64,000 nt of DNA from Flavobacterium rhamnosiphilum (GTDB lineage Bacteria; Bacteroidota; Bacteroidia; Flavobacteriales; Flavobacteriaceae): contig NZ_SMLG01000002.1 of the NCBI RefSeq assembly GCF_004349195.1, positions 62,001-126,000 of the forward strand, written 5' to 3'. Of the stretch, positions 25,913 through 33,335 are shown piece by piece; the first letter of the stretch is position 1; the number at the start of each line of letters is the position of its first letter. Position numbers and translations under genes: made by a program. Under the pieces are notes generated by a model. That model was not told the origin of the DNA. It searched no databases and saw only the letters and a program-made list of their open reading frames with translations.

Positions 25913-26859
25913 TGGAAAAATTACGAATTGTTTTTATGGGAACGCCCGAATTTGCTGTGGGAATATTAGATACAATACTTAAAAACAACTACGAAGTTGT
26001 GGGTATCATTACTGCCGCAGACAAACCTGCCGGTCGTGGACAAAAATTAAAATATTCAGCAGTAAAAGAATATGCGCTAGCCAATAATCTTACTTTATTA
26101 CAACCTGCAAACCTTAAAGACGAAACTTTTCTATCGGAATTGAAATCGTTGAATGCCAATTTACAAATTGTGGTTGCCTTCAGAATGTTACCAAAAGTAG
26201 TTTGGGAAATGCCATCGTTAGGAACTTTCAATCTTCACGCTTCACTCCTACCGAACTATCGCGGAGCCGCCCCTATTAATTGGGCAATAATAAATGGAGA
26301 GACTAAAACAGGCGTGACTACTTTTTTTATTGACGATAAAATTGATACCGGCGCGATGATCTTGAGCTCGGAAACACCAATTGACGAAACCGAAAGTGCA
26401 GGTCAATTGCATGACCGATTAATGGATTTGGGAAGCAAGACCGTTATTGATACTTTGGAGATGATTGAAAAAGGGAATGTGTCCACAATTATCCAAAAAG
26501 ACACTGCCGATACTAAAACGGCTTACAAACTTAACAAAGAAAATTGCAAAATAGACTGGACAAAACCGGCTTTGGAAATAAACAATCTGATTCGAGGTTT
26601 GAGTCCGTATCCAGCAGCTTGGTGTTTTATTGGAGATAAAAACGAAGAGTGGAATGTAAAAATATACGAAACTAAAATTGTTTTAGAAGATCACAATTAC
26701 AGTATTGGAACTCTGATTTGTACCAAAAAAGAAATGAAGATTGCGGTAAAAAATGGATTTATACAGGTGTTGAGTTTACAATTTCCAGGTAAAAAGAGGA
26801 TGAATACACCCGAATTGCTCAATGGAATCACCTTTTCAGCTGAGGCAAAGGCCTATTAA
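25912..26859 (+). CDS. fmt: Methionyl-tRNA formyltransferase
   Basis: The 315-residue protein has the complete Fmt layout. The N-terminal Rossmann domain has VFMGTPEFAVGILD and PADKPAGRGQ. The formyl-transfer site holds NLHASLLPNYRGAAPINWAI (His and the preceding Asn) and TFFIDDKIDTGAM (catalytic Asp). The C-terminal OB-like domain (about 205-315) binds the tRNA acceptor. It formylates Met-tRNAfMet with 10-formyl-tetrahydrofolate for translation initiation. It is coupled to recQ by a one-base overlap, an unusual pairing in which recombination and initiation genes share one message. Confidence 0.96.
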   Translation: MEKLRIVFMGTPEFAVGILDTILKNNYEVVGIITAADKPAGRGQKLKYSAVKEYALANNLTLLQPANLKDETFLSELKSLNANLQIVVAFRMLPKVVWEMPSLGTFNLHASLLPNYRGAAPINWAIINGETKTGVTTFFIDDKIDTGAMILSSETPIDETESAGQLHDRLMDLGSKTVIDTLEMIEKGNVSTIIQKDTADTKTAYKLNKENCKIDWTKPALEINNLIRGLSPYPAAWCFIGDKNEEWNVKIYETKIVLEDHNYSIGTLICTKKEMKIAVKNGFIQVLSLQFPGKKRMNTPELLNGITFSAEAKAY

Positions 26860-26964
26860 CATCAACAAAAACGGGTGTTTTGTTCATTTTAATCAGAAAA
26901 AACCTTGCTTTTATTAACAAATAAAACAAGTTATCAACAAAACAAACTAAAATCGTACAAAACG

Positions 26965-26995
26965 CTTGCAAGGAACGTATTTCCTACTAAATTTG
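26965..26995 (+). promoter_or_regulatory. Promoter of the HU gene
   Basis: CTTG (26965-26968), exactly 19 bases, then TAAATTTG (26988-26995). The -33 word GCTTGCA also occurs in the tRNA-Met promoter. The rest of the spacer 26860-27040 shows only a weak AACGGGTGTT hairpin after fmt. Confidence 0.75.
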
Positions 26996-27040
26996 TGTAT
27001 TAACAATTTTTTTTTAACCAACAATTAATAACTATTTATT

Positions 27041-27313
27041 ATGAACAAATCAGAATTAATCGATGCTATCGCTGCTGATGCAGGAATTACAAAAGCTGCA
27101 GCTAAATTAGCTTTAGAGTCATTTTTAGGAAACGTAGGTGGTACTTTGAAAAAAGGTGGAAGAGTATCTTTAGTAGGTTTCGGATCATGGTCAGTTTCAG
27201 CGAGAGCTGCTAGAGACGGTAGAAATCCTCAAACAGGAAAAACGATTCAAATCGCTGCTAAAAATGTAGTGAAATTTAAAGCTGGTGCAGAATTAGAAGG
27301 AGCGGTAAACTAA
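27041..27313 (+). CDS. hup: HU-family DNA-binding protein
   Basis: The 90-residue protein is a standard HU subunit: MNKSELIDAIAADAGITKAAAKLALESFL forms the dimer helices. The beta-arm contains GFGSWSVSARAARDGRNPQTGKTIQI with the DNA-intercalating Pro in RNPQTG. The C-terminal helix follows KNVVKFKAG. It bends and compacts DNA. It has its own strong promoter and terminator, as expected for a highly expressed single gene. Confidence 0.95.
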   Translation: MNKSELIDAIAADAGITKAAAKLALESFLGNVGGTLKKGGRVSLVGFGSWSVSARAARDGRNPQTGKTIQIAAKNVVKFKAGAELEGAVN

Positions 27314-27334
27314 TTTAAGTTTTCCAATATAATT

Positions 27335-27361
27335 AAAACCTTCCAGATGGAAGGTTTTTTT
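27335..27361 (+). terminator. Intrinsic terminator of the HU gene
   Basis: The stem AAAACCTTCC/GGAAGGTTTT with loop AGAT and T-run. The in-frame ATG at 27347 lies inside this hairpin, so it is not the start of the next gene. Confidence 0.9.
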
Positions 27362-27430
27362 ATGCATTTCAACGATTTTATTTTGTACTATTATAATAAA
27401 AAACTTAAATTTAATAAAAATTATATTCCG

Positions 27431-27991
27431 ATGATTACAGATAAACTAAAAAAAGGATATCTGCTTATTGCAGAGCCTACGATAATTGGGGATCTATCAT
27501 TTAACAGATCGGTAATTTTATTAGCTGATTATAATCAGGAGGGATCAGTTGGCTTTATAATTAACAAACCTTTGAAGTATACCATCCATGATTTAATCCC
27601 GGATATTGACGCGCGATTTAAGATTTATAATGGCGGTCCAGTAGAACAAGACAACCTTTATTTTATTCATAACATTCCAGATTTGATTCCTAATAGTATC
27701 GAAATCTCTAATGGAATTTATTGGGGAGGTGATTTTGAATCGACAAAAGAACTCATCAATAAAGGCGTAATTAACAATGATAACATCCGATTCTTTCTAG
27801 GGTATACCGGTTGGGACGAAAACCAATTAGAGAGCGAAATGGAAAGCCACTCATGGATTATTACCGCAAATAGCTATGAAAATAAAATAATTGGAAAATC
27901 AGCAACACATTTCTGGAAAGAACAAATCATGGAATTAGGCGGAGAATATCTCATCTGGTCTAATGCCCCTGAAAATCCATACTTAAATTAA
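27431..27991 (+). CDS. YqgE/AlgH family protein
   Basis: With start ATG 27431 the protein has 186 residues, normal for YqgE/AlgH. Motifs: KKGYLLIAEPTIIGDLSFNRSVILL at the N-terminus, GSVGFIINKPL, YNGGPVEQDNLYFIHN and a FFLGYTGWDENQLESEM segment. The ending WKEQIMELGGEYLIWSNAPENPYLN is typical. The biochemical role of the family is not settled. The upstream frame from 27347 runs through a terminator and is not used. Its last four bases overlap the end of the convergent aminotransferase-like gene. Confidence 0.93.
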   Translation: MITDKLKKGYLLIAEPTIIGDLSFNRSVILLADYNQEGSVGFIINKPLKYTIHDLIPDIDARFKIYNGGPVEQDNLYFIHNIPDLIPNSIEISNGIYWGGDFESTKELINKGVINNDNIRFFLGYTGWDENQLESEMESHSWIITANSYENKIIGKSATHFWKEQIMELGGEYLIWSNAPENPYLN

Positions 27992-28827
27992 GTAGTACCG
28001 ATCATTTCATTAAGCTTTTCAGTCAATTGGACTGATATAGCGGTAGTAAATACTTTTTTCCGGTATTGAGTTATCGGTTGAATTCCTTTTATCACATTAG
28101 TAATAAATAATTCATCCGCTTTTTGAAGGTCAAACGGAGAGATTACTTCCTCTACAACTTCTAAATTTTCTATTTTTTTAGCCAAAGCAAGAATCTGCTT
28201 TCTCATAACACCATTCAAACATCCTTCAGAAACTGGGGGTGTAATTAGTTTGCTTCCCAAAAGCATAAAGATATTCCCCTGTAATGCCTCAACAACATTT
28301 TTACTGTCATTCAATAACAGACAATTATCCAAACCATTTTCATTCGCAAAAATACTTCCAGTTATATTTATGATTTTATTAGTCGTTTTAATAGACGAAA
28401 GCAATTGTTTTGTAATGTAAAAATCTTTGTATAAATCTACTTCATATTGCTTTTTTTCAATTGAATACAACGTATTCTCCAGCGCTATTGAATGGATCAA
28501 AAAAGATACCGTATTATTTTGTGGCAAATAATAGCCCCCATCATTTCTATAAACGGTGATTCGGGCTCGAGAAGAATCAGTCAATGCCTTTTTTTTCACT
28601 AAAGAAAGTATTTGTTCTTCAAGATACTCCATGGTAAAATTCATTGGAATTTCCATTCGAACGACACGCATCGAAGACATTAACCTAAAATAATGATCCT
28701 CGAGAAAAAGGATTTTATTGTTTAGTATTTTAACCGTTTCAAAAACGGCATCGCCATATAAAAAAGCTCGGTTTTGTGTCAATATATTAGCATCCTCAGA
28801 TACAATAGTCCCATTAAAATTAATCAT
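27988..28827 (-). CDS. Aminotransferase class IV (aminodeoxychorismate lyase/BCAT-like)
   Basis: The 279-residue protein is a fold-type IV PLP enzyme. The N-terminus shows NRAFLYGDAVFETVKI; the PLP Lys is in SSIKTTNKI. LDNCLLLNDSKNVVEALQGNIF and ITPPVSEGCLNGVMRKQIL are the family signature for cofactor phosphate binding. Length and sequence suit PabC (4-amino-4-deoxychorismate lyase, folate pathway), but branched-chain or D-amino-acid aminotransferase activity cannot be excluded by eye. A probable -7 box TATATTTG lies upstream (top 28855-28862). It converges with yqgE, overlapping it by four bases. Confidence 0.88.
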   Translation of the reverse strand: MINFNGTIVSEDANILTQNRAFLYGDAVFETVKILNNKILFLEDHYFRLMSSMRVVRMEIPMNFTMEYLEEQILSLVKKKALTDSSRARITVYRNDGGYYLPQNNTVSFLIHSIALENTLYSIEKKQYEVDLYKDFYITKQLLSSIKTTNKIINITGSIFANENGLDNCLLLNDSKNVVEALQGNIFMLLGSKLITPPVSEGCLNGVMRKQILALAKKIENLEVVEEVISPFDLQKADELFITNVIKGIQPITQYRKKVFTTAISVQLTEKLNEMIGTT

Positions 28828-28855
28828 AAAAAAAGCCCTAAATTTTATTCAGGGC
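28828..28855 (-). terminator. Intrinsic terminator of the START-like gene
   Basis: GCCCT/AGGGC arms around an 11-base AT loop, followed on the minus strand by T7. It lies between the stop of the START-like gene and the start of the aminotransferase gene, and the base of its stem adjoins the latter's -7 box. Confidence 0.75.
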
Positions 28856-28882
28856 AAATATAAGTTATAAAATACTATTTTA

Positions 28883-29275
28883 CTATACGGAACCGATGAG
28901 ATGTTTAAGATCCGAAATTTGATTCTCCCACAGCAATGTTGCTTCATCAACCTCATCCTTATCGGCAAAATCAACGACCATTAAAGATACATCCTTGGTT
29001 AGTTCATCGACTAAAATATGCAATTCAAAAAAGTATTCCGTGTCTTTACTATTCTCATCGACCCATTTGAATTTTACTTTTTCCCCAGTTTTCTTAGAGG
29101 CAAGTCTGGCTTTTTCTTGGGAGTCATTCCAAATGAAGGTAAAAAACTCCCCACGAGAGTTCACATTATCGGCAAACCACTCAGACAAACCTGACGGAGT
29201 CGATATATATTGATACAATAATTGAGGCGAAGAATTTATGGGAAACTCGATTTCGTAACGTACTTTTTGATCCAT
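28883..29275 (-). CDS. START-like/AHA1-like ligand-binding domain protein
   Basis: This 130-residue protein fits the Bacteroidota START-like family. KVRYEIEFPINSSPQLLYQYISTPSGLSEWFADNV is the helix-grip opening, then FTFIWNDSQEKARL and KVKFKWVDE form strands. A long C-terminal helix ends WENQISDLKHLIGSV. The fold binds hydrophobic ligands; this subgroup has no assigned function. It is divergent from tRNA-Met. Confidence 0.82.
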   Translation of the reverse strand: MDQKVRYEIEFPINSSPQLLYQYISTPSGLSEWFADNVNSRGEFFTFIWNDSQEKARLASKKTGEKVKFKWVDENSKDTEYFFELHILVDELTKDVSLMVVDFADKDEVDEATLLWENQISDLKHLIGSV

Positions 29276-29362
29276 GAGCTACATTTAATTTTTTCGAAAT
29301 ATATAGAATATAACTCCGAAAAAAAAGCATTTTTAAAAATATTTTTTTTTATTAAAAATATG

Positions 29363-29393
29363 CTTGCAGGCATTAATTTTATTTTTATATTTG
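29363..29393 (+). promoter_or_regulatory. Promoter of tRNA-Met
   Basis: CTTG (29363-29366), exactly 19 bases, then TATATTTG (29386-29393). This is a textbook Bacteroidetes promoter 38 bases before the tRNA. Confidence 0.75.
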
Positions 29394-29430
29394 CACCCGC
29401 ATTCAGGGATGGTTATCCATCCGGAATCAT

Positions 29431-29507
29431 GGCGAGATAGCTCAGTCGGTTAGAGCGCAGGATTCATAACCCTGAGGTCCCGAGTTCAAATCTCGGTCTC
29501 GCTACCA
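29431..29507 (+). tRNA. tRNA-Met (CAU)
   Basis: The 77 bases fold as a full cloverleaf. The acceptor stem GGCGAGA pairs with TCTCGCT (one G.U). The D-arm holds AGCTCAGTCGGTTAGAGC, the anticodon loop TTCATAA has CAT at 29465-29467, and the T-arm is CCGAG/CTCGG around TTCAAAT. CCA is encoded. The lack of an initiator-type C1:A72 mismatch points to elongator Met, though tRNA-Ile2 (lysidine-modified CAU) is not fully excluded. It is the likely target site of the adjacent integrative element. Confidence 0.95.
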
Positions 29508-29514
29508 AAGCAAA

Positions 29515-29546
29515 AACCCTAACATCAATATGTTAGGGTTTTTTAT
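29515..29546 (+). terminator. Intrinsic terminator after tRNA-Met
   Basis: A perfect 11-base stem AACCCTAACAT/ATGTTAGGGTT with loop CAAT and T6 tail begins 7 bases after the tRNA. Confidence 0.92.
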
Positions 29547-29584
29547 TGGAATAATGTTTCGGAAATATAGACTTCAAATCTCTC

Positions 29585-29618
29585 AAGTGAGGAAAAAGTG
29601 AGGAACTCAAGTGAGGAA
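29585..29618. repeat. Three direct repeats AAGTGAGGAA near the integrase
   Basis: Copies at 29585-29594, 29596-29605 and 29609-29618 stand in the 198-base gap between tRNA-Met and the integrase gene. Such short repeats beside an attachment site are usual for integrase arm-type or excisionase binding sites. Just before them TTCAAATCTC (29573-29582) repeats ten bases of the tRNA T-arm (29485-29494), which could mark an attachment-site core. Function is inferred. Confidence 0.6.
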
Positions 29619-29705
29619 TTTTATAAATCAAGACAAAAATATTACTAGACATTAAACAGAAAAGGTATAAATGAAATGTAGTTTTTCATTTATACCTTTT
29701 GAACT

Positions 29706-30986
29706 TTAATCAAATATTTTAATTTCTAAAGCCCCTTTTTTAATCACAGATAAAACTTTAGCATCTAGATAATGTTTCTTTAAAATTTCATTAGTTGAAT
29801 GAGATGATATTACCATAGTGTCATCACCCATTGCTTTATTTACCCAGGTAAAGTATGTTTTTCGTAAATTCTTTAAGCTATAATCTTTTTCGATCCCTGC
29901 TCCTTTACGATAATGTGTAAATGATTTTGATAGAAAATCCATAAAAGATTGAACATTCATTTTTCGATCAGGACACAAAATATAATCATCTGTCATATAT
30001 TTATCGTTGTATCCCATTTCAATAAGCAAATTCATTAACTCAGTAGTTATCGGAATAGGCCTAAGAATTTTTTTTCCTTTTTTAATTCTCTGAACTTTGA
30101 TATTTTCTATATACATAAATTTGACGTTTTCATCAAAACCAAAAATATCACTCCACCTCATAACAACTAGTTCTTCACGTCTACAACCTGTCAACAAAAA
30201 CAACTTATAAGCCTGTTTTAAATACGGCCTATACATGTCCTTTTTTTCTCCTTTTCCGCCTAATTTAAGTACTGGATAAGCATTGTCAACTGCTTGTAGT
30301 ACCGAATCAAATTCTTGTTTTGTAATTGTGTCTATAGCAGTACCAACAACTTCTTTTAGAACGTACTTTCTAAAAGGGTTTTTCATATCGATTTCTTCCA
30401 CATCCATTAAAAATTCAAAAAAGCCCTTAACTCCAGCCATACACTTGTTAAATGTCTTCTCATTATAATGCCCTTCTGCCCATTTATAAAAATTTGAAAC
30501 TTCCTTCCTGCTTACATCTTTAACTCTAAACGTTGTAATATCTTCAGTCACGTTAATATTTTTACAAAAAAAACGACAATAACGAATTAGTTCATCTTTA
30601 TATCCTGGACTGATATTCTTCTTCAAATGGGCGTAGTTACTCTGACCATTTAGATATTGATTATATCGAATTACGGCATCGGCTATTGAATAATCATTTC
30701 CCTGATATTCTTCTATTATGTTTTCGCTTTTTGTACTTCCAATAGTTGTAAAATCGGTAGCAATTAATTCTTTTTCAAATTCAATAGCTTCAATTACAGC
30801 ATCAGCATAGTTAATAGCATTTAACTTCCTAGTTTTAACCGATTTTTTAGACCCCGGAACGTGAAACCTAACTCTATAAACCTGGCTGTCATAATGCTTA
30901 CAATTACTATTATTATCCTGATTACATTTTTTACAAAATATCTTTAATCCTCTATATGGATTTTTTGGAAGATTTAACTTAATCAT
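29706..30986 (-). CDS. Tyrosine integrase of the tRNA-Met element
   Basis: The 426-residue protein has an N-terminal Cys-rich arm (CKKCNQDNNSNCKHYD, zinc-finger-like) and a SAM-like core-binding domain (about 115-220). The catalytic domain (about 235-420) has Arg in LTGCRREELVVMRW; box II reads SLKNLRKTYFTW, with Lys in place of the usual His before x-x-Arg. The final HSTNEILKKHYL gives the His and nucleophile Tyr. It resembles integrases of Bacteroidota phages and genomic islands. It is read towards tRNA-Met, as expected for site-specific integration there. Its start overlaps the stop of the upstream 125-residue gene (ATGA), so both are one unit. Confidence 0.88.
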   Translation of the reverse strand: MIKLNLPKNPYRGLKIFCKKCNQDNNSNCKHYDSQVYRVRFHVPGSKKSVKTRKLNAINYADAVIEAIEFEKELIATDFTTIGSTKSENIIEEYQGNDYSIADAVIRYNQYLNGQSNYAHLKKNISPGYKDELIRYCRFFCKNINVTEDITTFRVKDVSRKEVSNFYKWAEGHYNEKTFNKCMAGVKGFFEFLMDVEEIDMKNPFRKYVLKEVVGTAIDTITKQEFDSVLQAVDNAYPVLKLGGKGEKKDMYRPYLKQAYKLFLLTGCRREELVVMRWSDIFGFDENVKFMYIENIKVQRIKKGKKILRPIPITTELMNLLIEMGYNDKYMTDDYILCPDRKMNVQSFMDFLSKSFTHYRKGAGIEKDYSLKNLRKTYFTWVNKAMGDDTMVISSHSTNEILKKHYLDAKVLSVIKKGALEIKIFD

Positions 30987-31360
30987 GTTAGTAGCTGTTT
31001 ATACAATTCCTCATCGCTTTTACTTCTTTTAACTTTGGTTGTTGGTTTGTATTGAACATTAACTTTTAACTCTAACATTATTAATTCAAATAATGCTTCG
31101 TTTTTAATCGTTTTTTGATAATACGCTTGCCATCCTTTAGGATCTTTCCGTTGACGATCTTTAACATGCGGCAAAATCATAGCACACTCAAAATCTACCT
31201 TATATACAAAAGTCAATTTTGCCAATCGGTGAATTGTAATCTTATTTTCCCACAACCACTTCTTAATGCATTCTTTGTCTTTTCGACCAATATGGACACC
31301 AATGTCCTTTAAATTTATAATTGCCGAGCAATTCATTTCTTTTTCTTCTTTATCTGTCAT
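30983..31360 (-). CDS. Hypothetical protein coupled to the integrase
   Basis: The 125-residue protein is basic and soluble. IGVHIGRKDKECIKKWLWENKITIHRLAKLTFVYKVDFECAM looks like a MerR/excisionase-like or DNA-binding helix-turn-helix region (about residues 20-65). A Lys-rich tail follows. It overlaps the integrase start by four bases, so translational coupling is likely. By position and size it could be a recombination directionality factor, but I do not recognise a family. Confidence 0.7.
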   Translation of the reverse strand: MTDKEEKEMNCSAIINLKDIGVHIGRKDKECIKKWLWENKITIHRLAKLTFVYKVDFECAMILPHVKDRQRKDPKGWQAYYQKTIKNEALFELIMLELKVNVQYKPTTKVKRSKSDEELYKQLLT

Positions 31361-31781
31361 GATTAAACTGTTATAGAAGTTATATTATTTGAAAGGCAAA
31401 AAGTTTTAGGCGACAGGAAGAAAAATGAAAATGGACTCAAAAAACAGTAATAAGCATCTCCAAGCACATTCAGTATTTTGGGATATTTTAGTATATCCTA
31501 CCTAATTATCATTACCGAAAAAGTTATTTTATTCTGATTCAATTTACCGGCAAAAGCAACCATATTTAAGTAAATACAAGTGATTAATTCATTTTAATCG
31601 TTTTTTTTTAAAGAAAAACATGCAAATAATACAACCAGCTAGTAACAATAAATAGGATAAAATGTTTGATTCTTAAAATTGTCAATGTTGTAGTTTTTTC
31701 ATATTAATATTTTTTAAAATTATAGTTAATGACGTTTTTGCATACTATTTTTAAATATTTTAAGTATTGTTTTCGAAGGGA
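31361..31781. other. AT-rich non-coding region in the island
   Basis: These 421 bases hold no credible gene; the longest plus frame from 31424 is 26 codons. They probably contain the promoter for the integrase unit at the left end. No array of repeats or stable hairpin stands out. Confidence 0.5.
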
Positions 31782-32348
31782 CTATTCCAAACCGTCTTTA
31801 ATATCATCAATCAATTCGTTAAATTTTTGCTCATTGAAGGATTTGTCGTTATTCCACACCTCATAATAATTTTGATATTTGAAAATTGTGGGTAAGTAGA
31901 TAGCGTTATCAGTAATTATTTTTTGTAGCCCAATCAGTTTCGGGTCATTGGTCCTGAACATCATCAAAACTTTTTCAAAATTGGAATTTATCCCACCAGT
32001 AAATATTGATTTGACTGTATTATCAAAAATAAACCCTTTTGCTTTTTTGGGTAAATATTCCAAAGTTGATAATTGATTATAGGTACAATCAAATGTGCCT
32101 CCAACCTCAATTGGTGAGTTTTTTAGTGATTTTAAATTTAAATTTGAGCAGTCAAAATCACCACTTACTTTGTTAAAAATCAATGGTATTTCCGTCAAAA
32201 AGCTTGAAGTTTTTGAAAATTTTACATTGCCTATAACATCGATGCTTCCATCATCATTGACGATATAATCATCAATTGACACCCAATGATCCCGCAATAT
32301 TTTTGCAGCCTCATCCTCTTCTGCAAAAAATGTATCCAAACCCATCAC
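31782..32348 (-). CDS. Leucine-repeat-like island protein, short paralogue
   Basis: The 188-residue protein has an N-terminal helix, then a strand block VIGNVKFSKTSSFLTEIPLIFNK. Two or three units of about 20 residues follow, of the form V-x-G-x-F-x-C-x-x-x-x-L-x-x-L-x-x-x-P (VSGDFDCSNLNLKSLKNSP, VGGTFDCTYNQLSTLEYLP). A C-terminal helix-rich tail follows, YLPTIFKYQNYYEVW ... FNELIDDIKDGL. The repeats resemble leucine-rich beta-solenoid units seen in phage-encoded proteins. The ends match its neighbour, so the two are paralogues 12 bases apart in one unit. Function unknown. Confidence 0.75.
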   Translation of the reverse strand: MMGLDTFFAEEDEAAKILRDHWVSIDDYIVNDDGSIDVIGNVKFSKTSSFLTEIPLIFNKVSGDFDCSNLNLKSLKNSPIEVGGTFDCTYNQLSTLEYLPKKAKGFIFDNTVKSIFTGGINSNFEKVLMMFRTNDPKLIGLQKIITDNAIYLPTIFKYQNYYEVWNNDKSFNEQKFNELIDDIKDGLE

Positions 32349-32360
32349 TCAGTATATTGA

Positions 32361-33167
32361 TTAAAGTAAACCTTCTTTTATGTCCATAATAATATCATCA
32401 AAATTTGACTTATTGAATGTTCCTTGAGGTGTAAACAGATCAAGGAAATGCATATACTTAAATACTATTGGCAAGTTTTTTTTATTATCTATTATTATCT
32501 GAGGAAGTACCTTTTCTGATTTTGATACTCTTTCTTGAGATTGAATTTCGATTCTTTTGACCTTGCAATCTTGATTGCCCATATAAAGTGATGTAGAACT
32601 GTCAAATCCAAAAATGCCACCTATTACTTTAGGAACACCCACTAGATTAGTTATTTCGTTTGCCTCAACACGAAATGAACCACCTACATATTCTGGTGAA
32701 CCTTCAAGTGTATTTAACTTATTTTTGAACCCATAAAAAAATCCATTTACTTTAATAGGGCCATCGGCAAGTGAAGTTAAATCGTTGCAAGAACATGAAA
32801 AATTTCCATTAATTATTTTTGGAGTTCCTTTTAATGAGGTTAATCTATTTTCGTGGGCTAAGAAACTACCTCCTATTTCAGCTGGACAATATCTTAATGA
32901 TGTTAGGTTGTTTCCATAGCAATTGAAATCCCCAGCCACGTATTGGGGGCAACCGACTAAAGATGTTAGCTTGTTTGATGATATAATAAAATCACCGTAG
33001 ACATATTTGAATCTCAATGGGACCTGTTTTATATCTATATGACAAATTTTGACGTTGCCATTAACACTGAGTAAACCGTCCGTTAGTGTCCATGGACCAA
33101 TTCGTAGTCGGTATCTTTTTATTATGAATTCGATTTGTTTTCTTGTAATTGACTTTTTCTTTTTCAT
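32361..33167 (-). CDS. Leucine-repeat-like island protein, long paralogue
   Basis: The 268-residue protein has about seven to eight units of around 20 residues with consensus V-x-G-x-F-x-C-x-x-N-x-L-T-S-L-x-x-x-P, running from about residue 45 to 195. Before the repeats it has SVNGNVKICHIDIKQVPLRF, matching the IGNVKF segment of the neighbour. The tail NLPIVFKYMHFLDLF ... FDDIIMDIKEGL also matches. The solenoid would offer a binding face. There is no signal peptide, so it acts in the cytosol. Such proteins occur in Bacteroidota mobile DNA, perhaps as phage-interaction or regulatory factors, but no role is known. Confidence 0.78.
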   Translation of the reverse strand: MKKKKSITRKQIEFIIKRYRLRIGPWTLTDGLLSVNGNVKICHIDIKQVPLRFKYVYGDFIISSNKLTSLVGCPQYVAGDFNCYGNNLTSLRYCPAEIGGSFLAHENRLTSLKGTPKIINGNFSCSCNDLTSLADGPIKVNGFFYGFKNKLNTLEGSPEYVGGSFRVEANEITNLVGVPKVIGGIFGFDSSTSLYMGNQDCKVKRIEIQSQERVSKSEKVLPQIIIDNKKNLPIVFKYMHFLDLFTPQGTFNKSNFDDIIMDIKEGLL

Positions 33168-33335
33168 AAAAATTTGATCTTCTGCTAATATACGCTGGCG
33201 AAATGAGACACACCAGCATGACCTTCAGTATTTTAAAACTTTTTTTTTAAATATTTTGAAAAGAAGTCAAGTAACCATATATGGTGTCAAATAAAAGCTT
33301 TTAAGCTGCTTTTATTTCATAACAAACACACAAGT

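Noticed and set aside
27347-27430. ATG start for yqgE at 27347
   Set aside because: It is inside the HU terminator, and the added residues are low in complexity and absent from the family; ATG 27431 gives the usual length.
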